A DNA stretch of 64,000 bases from Cyanobacteria bacterium FACHB-471 (GCA_014695345.1 JACJOC010000016.1:1-64000), one strand, 5' to 3'; shown: positions 52,813 to 62,680, numbered from the stretch's first letter. Program-made: numbers and translations. Notes: generated by a model from the letters alone, not told the origin.

Positions 52813-53289
52813 ATGCCTACCAACCGAGTTAGCGTTAACCTGTCTGCTGAGGAACAACAAGAGGTGATGACAGCGATCGCCACCATTCGCCAGAAGCTAT
52901 CCTTTTTGATTCCGATGAGTCCAGAAGAACGCCGCGCCACCGTCAGGTTAGGCGATCGCAATCGTGCTTTTACCCGCAAGGCGCTAGAGATTGCAGCGCA
53001 AAATCCTGAATTTCTGCCCCGCTCTTTTGACCTCGAAGAAATGCGTCACGACCTGGAATTGTTTGAAGCTCTGCAACCTATGCTTTTGGCACTGACTCAG
53101 TTGCAAGAGTTGATTGATGATACAGCGGTCGCAGCAGGCGGCGAAGCATACTCGGCTGCCCTAGAAGTCTACCGCTATGCTAAAGCGAACGGGACAGTTG
53201 CCGGATTAGATAACCTTGTAGAGGCAATGGGGCAACGGTTTACTCAACAGTCTGGACGAGGGCGATCGTCTTCTACCACTTCTAGCTAA
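52813..53289 (+). CDS. Conserved cyanobacterial hypothetical protein
   Basis: A 158-residue, mostly helical soluble protein (VSVNLSAEEQQEVMTAIATI, DRNRAFTRKALEIA, LPRSFDLEEM, VYRYAKANGT). I have no domain for it. The upstream sequence GGGAGCATCTTTATG supplies a ribosome site. A terminator hairpin follows 28 bases after the stop. Confidence 0.75.
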   Translation: MPTNRVSVNLSAEEQQEVMTAIATIRQKLSFLIPMSPEERRATVRLGDRNRAFTRKALEIAAQNPEFLPRSFDLEEMRHDLELFEALQPMLLALTQLQELIDDTAVAAGGEAYSAALEVYRYAKANGTVAGLDNLVEAMGQRFTQQSGRGRSSSTTSS

Positions 53290-53316
53290 GACAGCTTCCC
53301 ACTAGCATCGTCTACT

Positions 53317-53353
53317 AGGCTGGCTTCAATCGTAGTGAAGCCAGCCTAATTTT
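53317..53353 (+). terminator. Rho-independent terminator
   Basis: Stem AGGCTGGCTTC / GAAGCCAGCCT (53317-53327, 53337-53347) with a 9-base loop and a following T run. The stem sequence resembles the 21-bp repeat units that follow. Confidence 0.8.
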
Positions 53354-53377
53354 TTAGCTAGCTGACTTAGCCCAGAG

Positions 53378-53563
53378 TGAAGTCAGCCTAGTTAGTGATG
53401 AAGCTAGGCTAGTCAGCGATAAAGTCAGCCTAATCAGTAGCGAAGCTAGCTTAGTCAGCGGTGAAGCTGGCCCAGTCAGTGGTGAAGTTAGCCTAGTTAG
53501 TGATGAAGCTAGGCTAGCTAGTGACGAAGCTAGGCTAGTTAGCAGTGAAGCTAGCTTCACTAG
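53378..53563. repeat. 21-bp tandem repeat array
   Basis: Eight full and one partial direct repeat of a 21-bp unit, consensus TGAAGCTAGGCTAGTTAGTGA. Units differ at a few positions, and each contains near-palindromic GCTAGGCTAG. It lies between a terminator and the potA promoter. A minus-strand 68-codon frame inside it (repeated SLAS/LT heptads) is not a credible gene. Confidence 0.85.
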
Positions 53564-53707
53564 AAACCAAGTCAGCTTAGCAATCGTTCCTCCCCCTTCT
53601 CCGTAACTGCTATTTCAAGCTTGGGATTAATTAATGTAGCTAAAAAGACAATTCGCTACCGTAGAAGCCGTTTAATGACTAGTTAAGTGAACGCTTCGGG
53701 TAGCAAC

Positions 53708-54865
53708 ATGATCACAGGAACGACGCAACAAGCGCAGACAGTTAGCACTCCGTATGTGGCTCCTGTCCATGCTGAGGGGGTGATGCTGCGATCGCTCACC
53801 AAAAAGTATGGCTCCTTTGTCGCGGTCGAAAACATTAACCTGGACATTCCTGCGGGTTCCTATTGCTGCCTGCTGGGGCCAAGTGGCTGTGGCAAAACTA
53901 CCACGCTGCGGATGATTGCGGGTCATGAGGAGGCGACCAGTGGCGATGTGATCATCGGCGATCGCCGTGTGAATGACCTGCCGCCTGCCAAACGCAACAC
54001 GGCAATGGTGTTTCAAAACTATGCCCTGTTCCCGCACAAGACGGTGTGGCAGAATGTGGAATTTGGGCTGAAGATGCGCGGCGTGAAGGTGAGCGATCGC
54101 GCCCAGCGTGTGAACGAAATGTTGGAAGTGGTGGGGCTGAGTAAGTTTGGCGATCGCAAGCCCACCATGCTCAGCGGCGGACAGCAGCAGCGCGTTGCCC
54201 TCGCCAGAGCCTTGGTGACTCGCCCCCAAGTCTTGCTGTTAGATGAACCGCTCAGCGCTCTAGATGAATCCCTGCGCGTCAAAACCAGAAGCGAACTCCG
54301 CAAGCTTCAGCGGCAGTTTGGCATGACCTTCATTCAGGTGACTCACGCTCAGGATGAAGCTTTTTCCCTGGCAGACCAGATTGTCGTAATGGATCACGGT
54401 CACATTGACCAGATTGGCACTCCTGCCGAGATCTTCAGCGCTCCGGCTTCTCGCTTTGTTGCTCGGTTTGTCGGAGACAACAATATTTTTGTGGGCAAAG
54501 TCACACACGTCACACCCGACACAAATGCTGCTCTAATTCAGCTTGAGGTAGATGGGCTAGGTACATTCCTCTGTCACGGACAAGCCGCAGATGTAGGTAT
54601 GACGGCTGCCTGCTCGGTGCGAGCCGATCGAATGGTGCTAAAGCCTCACACCCCTGATTCACACGCTTCTAACCAAATCTCTGTGCGAGTTGCGGCTGTG
54701 GAATTTACCGGATACGTCACGCGAGTTTCCCTGTTGTTAGAAGCGACAGGAGAAGAAGCGCTATACAAAGTCCGTACTCAAGACTGGATGTCTCAACCGC
54801 TCCAGGAGGGAGAATCGGTGGTTCTCGGTTGGTCAACCGAGGACTGCATTTTCTTACCCCACTAG
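53708..54865 (+). CDS. potA: ABC transporter ATP-binding protein, PotA-like
   Basis: About 385 residues. Walker A GPSGCGKTTT, Q-loop FQNYALFPH, signature LSGGQQQRVALARAL and Walker B VLLLDEPLSALDE are complete; a TOBE domain follows. It is the ATPase of a polyamine- or organic-substrate-type importer. The first gene of a four-gene operon; GTG 53687 is an alternative start. The exact substrate cannot be read from the sequence. Confidence 0.9.
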   Translation: MITGTTQQAQTVSTPYVAPVHAEGVMLRSLTKKYGSFVAVENINLDIPAGSYCCLLGPSGCGKTTTLRMIAGHEEATSGDVIIGDRRVNDLPPAKRNTAMVFQNYALFPHKTVWQNVEFGLKMRGVKVSDRAQRVNEMLEVVGLSKFGDRKPTMLSGGQQQRVALARALVTRPQVLLLDEPLSALDESLRVKTRSELRKLQRQFGMTFIQVTHAQDEAFSLADQIVVMDHGHIDQIGTPAEIFSAPASRFVARFVGDNNIFVGKVTHVTPDTNAALIQLEVDGLGTFLCHGQAADVGMTAACSVRADRMVLKPHTPDSHASNQISVRVAAVEFTGYVTRVSLLLEATGEEALYKVRTQDWMSQPLQEGESVVLGWSTEDCIFLPH

Positions 54866-54981
54866 TACCGTCAGTTTGCATTTGTGATGTTCGATACATC
54901 CTGGAGTGCAGTCCCGTTTGAGAATGCAATTTTCTCGGTTGAATTGAATCATTGGCGATCGCCCCTTAGATCAGGAAAACT

Positions 54982-56283
54982 ATGGCAAAAATTACTCGTC
55001 GTCAGCTTTTGAGAACCGGACTGGCAGCTGGGGCAATGGTTACAGCGACTCAATGTGCGCGTGGCACCCCCAACAACCCGGCTCCTGGACCCACCGTTAA
55101 CACCAATCAAATTAAAGATGTCACCTTGCGCTTCATTGGTACGGGTGTGTCTCAAATTAACGAAATTCGCCAAAAGGCTGAGGAAGATCTGGGCTTTAAG
55201 TTAGAGATGCGGGCACTAAGTACCGAAGAAAATAACCAGATCGCGATTACTCAGCCGGGACAGTACGACGTGTTTGACGGCGAATATTTTAGCCTGCCTT
55301 TAGTTGTTCCCTCAGGAAATCTTCAGCCGGTCGATGTTACCCGTATCTCTGCCTTCGACAAAATTGTTCCTATCTTTACTACGGGAGAACTGTACAACGG
55401 GGCAAAGGTCAACTCTTCTCAGGGAACTGCGCCACACCGAGTTATGTTTCTCCCTGACCAGGAATCTACCGAATTTGCGCCTGAACCGACTAATTGGGCG
55501 ACGCTAATCCCCTTCCAGTACAATGCCGACACACTAGGATATCGTCCTGACCTGGTTGGGCGTGAAATCACTAGTTGGGGGGAACTGTTCAACGAAGAAT
55601 TTCGCGGCAAAACATCAATTCTAGATATTCCCTCCATTGGCATTATGGACGCAGCAATGGTGGTGGAAGCGCTAGGACTCATGACCTTTGGTGACAAAGG
55701 CAACATGACTCGTGAAGAATTAGATCAAATCACCCAAATTCTGATTGAGCAAAAACGGGCTGGGCAATTCCGTGCCTTTTGGAAAACCTTTGATGAGTCC
55801 GTTAACCTGATGTCATCGGGTGAAGTGGTGCTGCAATCCATGTGGTCGCCTGCCGTTACTGCGGTAAAAGCGCAGGGAATTGAATGTATTTACGCACCCT
55901 TAAAAGAAGGCTATCGTGCCTGGGGGGGCGGCATTGGGCTTTCCAAAAACCTCTCTGGGATTGAGTTGGATGCTGCCTATGAATACATCAACTGGATGTT
56001 AGACGGCTGGGTTGGTGCCTTCCTAGGGCGGCAAGGCTACTACAGCGCTGTGCCTGAAAACGCCAAAAAGTTTATGTCACAAGCAGAATGGGACTTCTGG
56101 TATGAAGGTAAAGCCGCTGCCGAAGACATGATCGATCCCTTTGGTACCAAGCTAGAATCCGCTGGAGCCGTGCGCGATGGCGGTTCCTTTGACGATCGCA
56201 TGGGCAACGTTGTCGTCTGGAACTCCACAATGGATGAGCAAACCTACCTCGTTCAAAAGTGGAATGAGTTTGTAGCGGCGTAA
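54982..56283 (+). CDS. potD: Extracellular solute-binding protein, PotD-like
   Basis: A 433-residue protein with a Tat-type signal (MAKITRRQLLRTGLAAGAMV) and an iron/polyamine-binding fold typical of PotD/FAB-type receptors (TSWGELFNEEFRGKTSI, YINWMLDGWVGAFLGRQGYY). It delivers solute to the permeases encoded downstream. The ligand is unknown: polyamine is the family default. Second in the potABCD-type operon. Confidence 0.88.
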   Translation: MAKITRRQLLRTGLAAGAMVTATQCARGTPNNPAPGPTVNTNQIKDVTLRFIGTGVSQINEIRQKAEEDLGFKLEMRALSTEENNQIAITQPGQYDVFDGEYFSLPLVVPSGNLQPVDVTRISAFDKIVPIFTTGELYNGAKVNSSQGTAPHRVMFLPDQESTEFAPEPTNWATLIPFQYNADTLGYRPDLVGREITSWGELFNEEFRGKTSILDIPSIGIMDAAMVVEALGLMTFGDKGNMTREELDQITQILIEQKRAGQFRAFWKTFDESVNLMSSGEVVLQSMWSPAVTAVKAQGIECIYAPLKEGYRAWGGGIGLSKNLSGIELDAAYEYINWMLDGWVGAFLGRQGYYSAVPENAKKFMSQAEWDFWYEGKAAAEDMIDPFGTKLESAGAVRDGGSFDDRMGNVVVWNSTMDEQTYLVQKWNEFVAA

Positions 56284-56299
56284 GAGGTTACTGGTTATT

Positions 56300-56452
56300 C
56301 GTGAATCCGGACGTAGGTTGGGTGAAGCAAAGCAAAACCCAACTTACAAAATCAGATCAGGTGTAAGGTGTGTTAGGCAAAGTCGAACGCACCGTGCTTA
56401 TAAGACTTGATGCGTTACGCTACCGCTAGCACATCCTACGACTATCTATTTC
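56300..56452. repeat. Decayed MITE-like repeat
   Basis: The sequence GTAGGTTGGGT...AACCCAACTTAC forms an inverted repeat, followed by GTGCGTT/GATGCGTTACGCT-type text common in cyanobacterial intergenic repeats. It fills most of the potD-potB gap and overlaps the upstream extension of the potB frame, which supports the internal start 56533. Confidence 0.45.
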
Positions 56453-56532
56453 ACGAGGCAGTCTTTATTGACATCGCCAGCCACGCCTGGAAGCGAGTTC
56501 AGCTCAAAAATATATTTATTCAAAAAATCTTT

Positions 56533-57390
56533 ATGTTCAAAAGCTGGAAATCCGTTGAGCCTTATCTTCTAGTTACACCACAAACCCTGGTGTTTCTCCT
56601 GTTTCTGGTATTTCCGATCGCCACTATCTTCATCGTTAGCTTCTGGGAATTTACGGGCTATTCCATGACTCCCGGATTCACGTTAGATAACTATCGCAAT
56701 ATCTTTACCTCACAGGTTTCCTTAGCCACCTATCTCAACACCTTCAAATTTGTTGGACTGGTTTGGTTTTTCACGCTGATTATTGGCTTCCCAGTTGCCT
56801 ACTTTCTGGCGTTTTATATTGACAGTTTGCGCTGGCAAATCATCCTATTTTTAGTTTGCACCATCCCTTTTTGGACATCCAATATCATTCGTATGATCTC
56901 CTGGATTCCTTTTCTGGGGCGGGAAGGATTACTGAATAAACTGTTGATTGGCATCGGTTTAACTCAACAGCCGATCGATATTTTCCTGTTCTCAGATTTT
57001 GCTGTGGTGTTGGCGATGGTGCATCTCTATACCTTGTTTATGATCGTGCCCATCTTCAACAGTCTGATGCGAATTGACCGCAACCTGATCGCAGCGGCAG
57101 AAGATGCGGGTGCGTCAGGCTTTCAAGTATTCAAAGAGGTGATTTTGCCACTGTCATTACCTGGAATTGCGATCGGTTCTATCTTTGTAGTGACTCTGAC
57201 AATGGGTGAGTTTGTCACCGTGCGGCTGATGAGTGGCGGACAGGCAGCTTCCGTGGGTTACCTGATTCGTAACCAGATTGGCAGTTTGCAATATCCCTTA
57301 GCCGCCGCCAATGCGGTAATTTTACTCATCGTGACATTAGCAATCATTTTTGGGATTCTTCGCACCATTGATATTCGTAAGGAGCTGTAG
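56533..57390 (+). CDS. potB: ABC transporter permease, PotB-like
   Basis: About 285 residues with six transmembrane helices. The coupling loop EDAGASGFQVFKEVILPLSLPG matches the EAA motif of the binding-protein-dependent permease family. The ATG at 56533 (MFKSWKSVEPYLLV) is the likely start; the longer frame begins inside a repeat element. It lies three bases before potC. Confidence 0.9.
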   Translation: MFKSWKSVEPYLLVTPQTLVFLLFLVFPIATIFIVSFWEFTGYSMTPGFTLDNYRNIFTSQVSLATYLNTFKFVGLVWFFTLIIGFPVAYFLAFYIDSLRWQIILFLVCTIPFWTSNIIRMISWIPFLGREGLLNKLLIGIGLTQQPIDIFLFSDFAVVLAMVHLYTLFMIVPIFNSLMRIDRNLIAAAEDAGASGFQVFKEVILPLSLPGIAIGSIFVVTLTMGEFVTVRLMSGGQAASVGYLIRNQIGSLQYPLAAANAVILLIVTLAIIFGILRTIDIRKEL

Positions 57391-57392
57391 TT

Positions 57393-58211
57393 ATGGGACT
57401 GAAAAAGCGATCGCCCACTTTCTACATTCTCGCTGCCTTCTTTGCCCTATTCGTCCTGTTCATGTACGGTCCGATGTTCGCTATTTTCACCCTGTCACTT
57501 CAGGGGCAAAATGGAGCACTCACTTTCCCCGTCCGCAGTTTTGGCTTTTACTGGATCAAATCTTTATTTCTTCAACAGCAGCGGATTGGTGACTTTGGCG
57601 CAGCCTTTCAGCGATCGCTCCTGCTGGGACTGCTGGTCATGGCACTTACCGTCTTAATTGGGTTGATGGCAGGTTTAGCCTTCCGTCGTCGCTTCCCCGG
57701 CTCGCGCGTCATCTTTTATCTCACCATCTCTAGCCTGATCGTTCCTAGTGTTCTGGTTTCCCTGGGTATTGGTATCGCTTTTAGCTTGCTAGGAATCGAA
57801 ACTAACTGGTATTCCTCTGGTTTGGCAGGACATCTCACCTGGACGCTGCCCTTTGCTTTCCTAATCATGATCGGTGTGTTCAATCGCTTTAACCTGTCCT
57901 ATGAAGAAGCCGCACGAGATCTTGGCGCAAGTGAGTGGCAGGCATTCAAAGAAGTAATTTTGCCGCTAATTGCGCCCAGCTTGATCGGAGTTGCTTTGTT
58001 CGGCTTCACACTGTCCTATGACGAATTTACCCGCACCTCGTTAATCTCTGGCGGCAGGAACACACTGCCCCTGGAAATCTTTGGCATGACCACCAATGTA
58101 ACGACTCCAGCACTTTACGCCCTGGGAACCGTCACAACCGTATTTTCATTTTGTATCATTGGAATTGCCTTTGCTGCCTTCCAGTTCTTTTCACGTCGCC
58201 AGCAGCAGTGA
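57393..58211 (+). CDS. potC: ABC transporter permease, PotC-like
   Basis: A 272-residue permease with six helices and the EAA-type loop AARDLGASEWQAFKEVILPL. It pairs with PotB to form the channel. It starts three bases after the potB stop. Last gene of the operon, followed 14 bases later by the threonine aldolase gene. Confidence 0.9.
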   Translation: MGLKKRSPTFYILAAFFALFVLFMYGPMFAIFTLSLQGQNGALTFPVRSFGFYWIKSLFLQQQRIGDFGAAFQRSLLLGLLVMALTVLIGLMAGLAFRRRFPGSRVIFYLTISSLIVPSVLVSLGIGIAFSLLGIETNWYSSGLAGHLTWTLPFAFLIMIGVFNRFNLSYEEAARDLGASEWQAFKEVILPLIAPSLIGVALFGFTLSYDEFTRTSLISGGRNTLPLEIFGMTTNVTTPALYALGTVTTVFSFCIIGIAFAAFQFFSRRQQQ

Positions 58212-58225
58212 ACCCCTAAAAACTA

Positions 58226-59251
58226 ATGATGATTGATCTCAGAAGCGATACGGTGACTCAACCCACGCCAGCAATGCGAGAGGCGATCGCCCATGCTCAA
58301 GTAGGCGATGACGTGCTGGGTGACGATCCAACCGTGAAAGCGCTGGAGAGTTATGTAGCGCAGCTTGTGGGTAAAGAGGCAGCTGTTTTCATGCCTTCTG
58401 GCACCATGACAAACCAGATTGCTTTGCGTGCCCACACAGAGCCTGGAGATGAAGTCATTCTAGAATCGCAAGCTCACATTTACTACTACGAAGGAGGCGC
58501 ACCTGCCGCTTTGTCGGGTGTCATGTGTCGCTTGATCCCAGGCAATCACGGGATTTTTACGGCTAGCGATTTAACAAAAGTTTTACGTCCTACTGATGAG
58601 CATTTCCCACGAACCAAGTTGGTTTGTCTAGAAAACACTCACAATCGTAGCGGTGGACGGATTTATCCACTCTCTGAGATACAGGCGATCGCTCAAGTAT
58701 GCCAGGAGCGGGAACTTAAACTTCATTTAGACGGAGCAAGGCTTTGGAACGCTTGTGTTGCCACAGGTATTTCTGAAGCAGAGTATGCTCAACCCTTTGA
58801 TACGGTAAGCGTCTGTTTTTCTAAAGGGTTAGGCGCGCCAATTGGTTCTGCTTTGGCGGGCTCTAGAGAATTTATTGAGCGATCGCGCCGCTTCCGCAAA
58901 ATGTTTGGTGGAGCAATGCGCCAAGCCGGAATACTGGCAGCAGGAGCGTTGTATGCATTGAAACATCATCGAGAACGATTGCAGGACGATCACATTCACG
59001 CCAAAATTTTGGCAGAAGGATTGGCTCAACTTGAGGGGATTGAAATTGCTCCTGAAGAGGTTCAAACCAACATTGTGGTGTTTCATACACCAACCATTTC
59101 AGCTCAAGTATTGGTAGACCGGCTCAAAGAGAAGGGAGTAGCCGTTTTAGCGATCGGTCCAAACTCTATCAGAGCGGTTACAAATTTGATGGTTAACCAG
59201 GAGCAGATTCAACAAGTACCAGGTTCAATTGAATCTGCCATAAACATGTAG
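58226..59251 (+). CDS. ltaE: Low-specificity threonine aldolase
   Basis: A 341-residue fold-type I PLP enzyme. DLRSDTVTQPTPAMREA, NQIALRAHT, HLDGARLWNA and the PLP-Lys motif VCFSKGLGAPIGS are present. It splits threonine or allo-threonine to glycine and acetaldehyde. It follows potC by 14 bases, so may be transcribed with the transporter. Confidence 0.94.
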   Translation: MMIDLRSDTVTQPTPAMREAIAHAQVGDDVLGDDPTVKALESYVAQLVGKEAAVFMPSGTMTNQIALRAHTEPGDEVILESQAHIYYYEGGAPAALSGVMCRLIPGNHGIFTASDLTKVLRPTDEHFPRTKLVCLENTHNRSGGRIYPLSEIQAIAQVCQERELKLHLDGARLWNACVATGISEAEYAQPFDTVSVCFSKGLGAPIGSALAGSREFIERSRRFRKMFGGAMRQAGILAAGALYALKHHRERLQDDHIHAKILAEGLAQLEGIEIAPEEVQTNIVVFHTPTISAQVLVDRLKEKGVAVLAIGPNSIRAVTNLMVNQEQIQQVPGSIESAINM

Positions 59252-59355
59252 ACCTAATTGCTTGTAGGTAAGCGATCGCCCCACTACGCCAGCTATCAGT
59301 CAGATTCGCTATAAATGGGTGAAGTTAGGATTGAACGCTGCTACCGATCGCCGTT

Positions 59356-61209
59356 ATGAGTCATTGCTTAAATCCTCATTGCCCAAAGCCTGAAAACTCA
59401 GTAGATGCCAGGTTTTGTCAGAATTGCGGAACGGAGTTACTGCTGGGCGATCGCTATCGGGCAATTCGGCTAATTGGTCAAGGTGGGTTTGGCAAAACCT
59501 TTTTGGCTGAAGATGAGTACAGCACAACAGAAACTCAGTCTGCCACGTGTGTGGTTAAGCAGTTTCACCCTGCGGGTGAGGCAAACGCACCCAAAGCGGC
59601 AGAACTGTTTGAGCGCGAAGCAGCACGACTAGAGCAGCTAGAGCATCCGCAGATTCCAAAACTGTATGCCTACCTGGAGCAAGACCAGCGGCAGTACATT
59701 ATTCAAGAATTTGTAGAAGGGCAAACGTTGGCTGATGAACTGGCAGAACACGGTCCCTTCTCAGAACCACAAATTACAAACTTGCTGCAAGATTTGCTGC
59801 CCGTACTGCAATTTGTTCACCGGGGTGGCGTAATTCACCGAGACATTAAGCCGGAAAATATCATTCGTCGTCGAGATAATAGGCTAGTACTGGTTGATTT
59901 TGGCGCAGCCAAGTACGCTACTGCAACTGCCTTGGAGAGAACAGGAACGGTGATCGGCAGCGCTGAATACACAGCACCGGAGCAGACACGAGGTAAGGCG
60001 ATTTTTGCCAGCGATGTTTACAGTCTGGGCGTCACCTGTTTGCATTTGCTCACACAGATGTCGCCTTTTGACCTATTTGATGTGAGTGAAGATGCCTGGG
60101 TTTGGCGACAATATTTGATAGATCAGGCGGTGAGCGATCGCCTCGCTGCTATCCTCGACAAAATGGTGCAAAATTCTCTTAAAGAGAGGTGGCGATCGCC
60201 CAGAGAAGTATTGCTTGCGCTCAATAGTGATTCTGCTGCGCCTGCTCCCGGACAACTGCTCAGCCTTGCTGAATCTGCATCTAAGACGCTTCCTACGACA
60301 ATTCAAGGAAACTGGCGCTGTGTTCGCACGCTCAAAGGGCATGAAGGAAAAGTGTATGCGATCGCCTTTAGCCCTGACGGACAAATTTTAATCAGTGGCG
60401 GTGGCGATAACTTGATCAAACTGTGGCACACCTCCACGGGGAAGGAATTTCGCACTCACTATCCGGGCTGGTTCTCGGGACACTCTAATCTAATTTCCTC
60501 GGTTGCTTGTAGCCCCGATGGAAAAACCTTTGCCACGGGCAGTTGGGATAAAAGTGTAAAACTGTGGGACTTACAGACGGGCAAGTCACTTCAGAGTTTT
60601 AATGAGTATCCGTTTGTGTCGAATGCGATCGCCTTTAGCCCTGACGGGAACGTGATCGCCAGCGGCAGTTCTGATAAGACGATAAAGCTGTGGCGAGTGG
60701 GCGACCACCACAGTCCACACATTCTACAGGGACATAATGGACTGGTGAATTTTATTGCTTTCAGCCCCAATGGTAAAATTCTTGCCAGCAGCAGTTTTGA
60801 CAAAACCGTTAAGCTCTGGGACATTGCCAACAGGCAAGAACTTCGTACTCTGCGCGGCTACGCTAATACCATTAACTCGATCAGCTTTAGCCCCAACAGT
60901 CGCTTTCTCGCAACAGGCGGTTGGGACTGTGAGATTAAACTATGGAACTTTTGGAGTGGACAACACTTTCGCGCCCTTGTGGATCAGCCCAATTGCCCGC
61001 ATCCAGCCTGCATTAGCCCTGATGGACAAACTCTCGCTAGCGCCAGTGAAAACCACACGATCAAAATCTGGAACGTTTACAGCGGAACTCAACCCCAACA
61101 GCTTAGCGGTCACTCAAGTTGGATTAATGGAATTGCGTTTAGCCCTGATGGAAAATTACTCGCCACTTGCAGTAGCGACAAAACGATTAGACTATGGCGA
61201 TGTGATTAG
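59356..61209 (+). CDS. Ser/Thr protein kinase with N-terminal zinc ribbon and WD40 repeats
   Basis: A 617-residue protein. A zinc ribbon (CLNPHCPKPENS, FCQNCGTELL) precedes a Hanks-type kinase with GQGGFGKTFLAEDE, the Lys in CVVKQF, the catalytic HRDIKPEN loop and DFGAAK. The C-terminal half has seven WD40 blades (units ending SGGGDNLIKLWH, SGSSDKTIKLWR, CSSDKTIRLWR), probably a beta propeller. Such cyanobacterial kinases relay signals; the target is unknown. Confidence 0.93.
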   Translation: MSHCLNPHCPKPENSVDARFCQNCGTELLLGDRYRAIRLIGQGGFGKTFLAEDEYSTTETQSATCVVKQFHPAGEANAPKAAELFEREAARLEQLEHPQIPKLYAYLEQDQRQYIIQEFVEGQTLADELAEHGPFSEPQITNLLQDLLPVLQFVHRGGVIHRDIKPENIIRRRDNRLVLVDFGAAKYATATALERTGTVIGSAEYTAPEQTRGKAIFASDVYSLGVTCLHLLTQMSPFDLFDVSEDAWVWRQYLIDQAVSDRLAAILDKMVQNSLKERWRSPREVLLALNSDSAAPAPGQLLSLAESASKTLPTTIQGNWRCVRTLKGHEGKVYAIAFSPDGQILISGGGDNLIKLWHTSTGKEFRTHYPGWFSGHSNLISSVACSPDGKTFATGSWDKSVKLWDLQTGKSLQSFNEYPFVSNAIAFSPDGNVIASGSSDKTIKLWRVGDHHSPHILQGHNGLVNFIAFSPNGKILASSSFDKTVKLWDIANRQELRTLRGYANTINSISFSPNSRFLATGGWDCEIKLWNFWSGQHFRALVDQPNCPHPACISPDGQTLASASENHTIKIWNVYSGTQPQQLSGHSSWINGIAFSPDGKLLATCSSDKTIRLWRCD

Positions 61210-61258
61210 AGATAACAAAGTCTTGTGTAGTACCATTTCCATCTGAAAACCAACCGTT

Positions 61259-61888
61259 ATGTATAGACCTACCGCTTTTCAAGAAGACAATGTCGATAAA
61301 CTGGTTGCTTTCATGAGAGCCAACAGTTTTGCCACGTTGGTATCGATTGTAGAGGGTGTACCTTATGCTTCACATGTTCCTCTTGTGGTTAAGGTGCAGG
61401 AAGATGTAATTCAACTCATTGGTCATCTAGCAAAGCCGAATCCCCAATGGCAAGCCTTTGAAACAGTTGAATCGCTAGCTATCTTTACTGGAGCGCACGC
61501 TTATATCTCTCCTGCTCTGTACGAAAAACATGAGAATGTCCCAACCTGGAACTATATTGCAGTTCATGCTTATGGTATTCCCAAAGTTATTACACTCAAC
61601 CATTCACCCGAATCAATGGACCAGATGATCGATGAGATGATAGACACCTATGAGGCGGACTACAAATCTCACTGGCATGGCTTATCAGATGGCTATCGGC
61701 AGGGCATGATGAATGGCATTGTTGGCTTTGAGATGACGGTGACTGGTCTAGAAGGAAAGTACAAGCTGAGTCAAAACCGTAGCCAAACCGATCAAGAAAC
61801 GGTGTCAGCTGCACTATTGCAAAATCCAGATCCAGCTATTCGGGCTGTGGGTGAGGAGATGAGGCAGAATCTTTCGATGGATAATTAA
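61259..61888 (+). CDS. PaiB-like FMN-binding protein
   Basis: A 209-residue split-barrel flavoprotein of the PaiB family (MYRPTAFQEDN, RANSFATLVSI, ASHVPLVVK, GHLAKPNPQWQAFE, VPTWNYIAVHAYG). PaiB was described as a regulator in Bacillus, but the family fold suggests FMN-dependent enzymatic activity. Regulatory function is not supported by sequence alone. Confidence 0.9.
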   Translation: MYRPTAFQEDNVDKLVAFMRANSFATLVSIVEGVPYASHVPLVVKVQEDVIQLIGHLAKPNPQWQAFETVESLAIFTGAHAYISPALYEKHENVPTWNYIAVHAYGIPKVITLNHSPESMDQMIDEMIDTYEADYKSHWHGLSDGYRQGMMNGIVGFEMTVTGLEGKYKLSQNRSQTDQETVSAALLQNPDPAIRAVGEEMRQNLSMDN

Positions 61889-61922
61889 TCAAGCTCCATT
61901 GGTCAGCGATCGCCTCACACCG

Positions 61923-62627
61923 TCACCAAGGCAAGGGCTTACCATCGCGAAAGAACCCACCTGTAGGTCCATTGTCAGGCAGCATTACCCCCCAAACTAT
62001 ACTTGCAGCGCCATCTTCAACGGGTCGTCCGCCTGCGCCACCCATATCAGTCGCGACCCAACCCGGACAGATTGAGTTGACCAAAATTCCAGAGCCTTTT
62101 AGCTCAGCCGCTAGGGTGCGAGTGAAGGCATTGAGTGCAGTTTTAGAAACGCTGTAAGCTGGCGCAGTGCTACCCATGCTAGTGAGAGACCCCGCTTCAC
62201 TAGAAACGTTGACGATCCGACCCTGCTGACTCCGACGCAGCAATGGCACAAATGCTTTACACATTTGCCAGGGTCCAAAGGTGTTGGTGGCGATCGCCTC
62301 CTGCACTGTATCAAGGTTTGCGTTACTCGCTTGCTGCCAAGTGTCGTATAGGATGCCTGCGTTGTTAACTAACACATCCAATCGCCCAAACTCCTGCTCT
62401 ACCTGAGTTGCAAGCTGGGCAATACTGTCAGGATCGGTAACATCTAGATGGCGAGGAATTACCTGGAGTCCTTCATCTGCTAGTTTTGCTGCTGCCGCTG
62501 TTCCTTTCTCTAAATCACGCGACCCTAAGATCACGGTCATGCCTTTGTGAGCAAGCTGGCGTACAACTTCCAGTCCAATGCCACGATTTGCGCCAGTCAC
62601 GATTGCAATTCGCTGTCCTTGCGTCAT
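61923..62627 (-). CDS. Short-chain dehydrogenase/reductase
   Basis: A 234-residue SDR with TGANRGIGLEVV (NAD(P) site), LVNNAGILYD, SSEAGSL and YSVSK (catalytic Tyr-x3-Lys), ending in PGWVATDMGG. It is related to carbonyl-reductase-type SDRs. The substrate is unknown. It is convergent with the PaiB-like gene. Confidence 0.92.
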   Translation of the reverse strand: MTQGQRIAIVTGANRGIGLEVVRQLAHKGMTVILGSRDLEKGTAAAAKLADEGLQVIPRHLDVTDPDSIAQLATQVEQEFGRLDVLVNNAGILYDTWQQASNANLDTVQEAIATNTFGPWQMCKAFVPLLRRSQQGRIVNVSSEAGSLTSMGSTAPAYSVSKTALNAFTRTLAAELKGSGILVNSICPGWVATDMGGAGGRPVEDGAASIVWGVMLPDNGPTGGFFRDGKPLPW

Positions 62628-62680
62628 CTAATTAATCTCCAATTCTGCTCCATAGGACTCCTGCATGAATCACTTTTTTC

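Noticed and set aside
53354-53560. Minus-strand 68-codon ORF with heptad SLAS/LT repeats
   Set aside because: It lies wholly in the 21-bp minisatellite; 21 is divisible by three, so the frame stays open by chance.
56407-56532. N-terminal extension of the PotB-like permease
   Set aside because: It overlaps a decayed repeat and adds non-conserved residues before a clear internal start.
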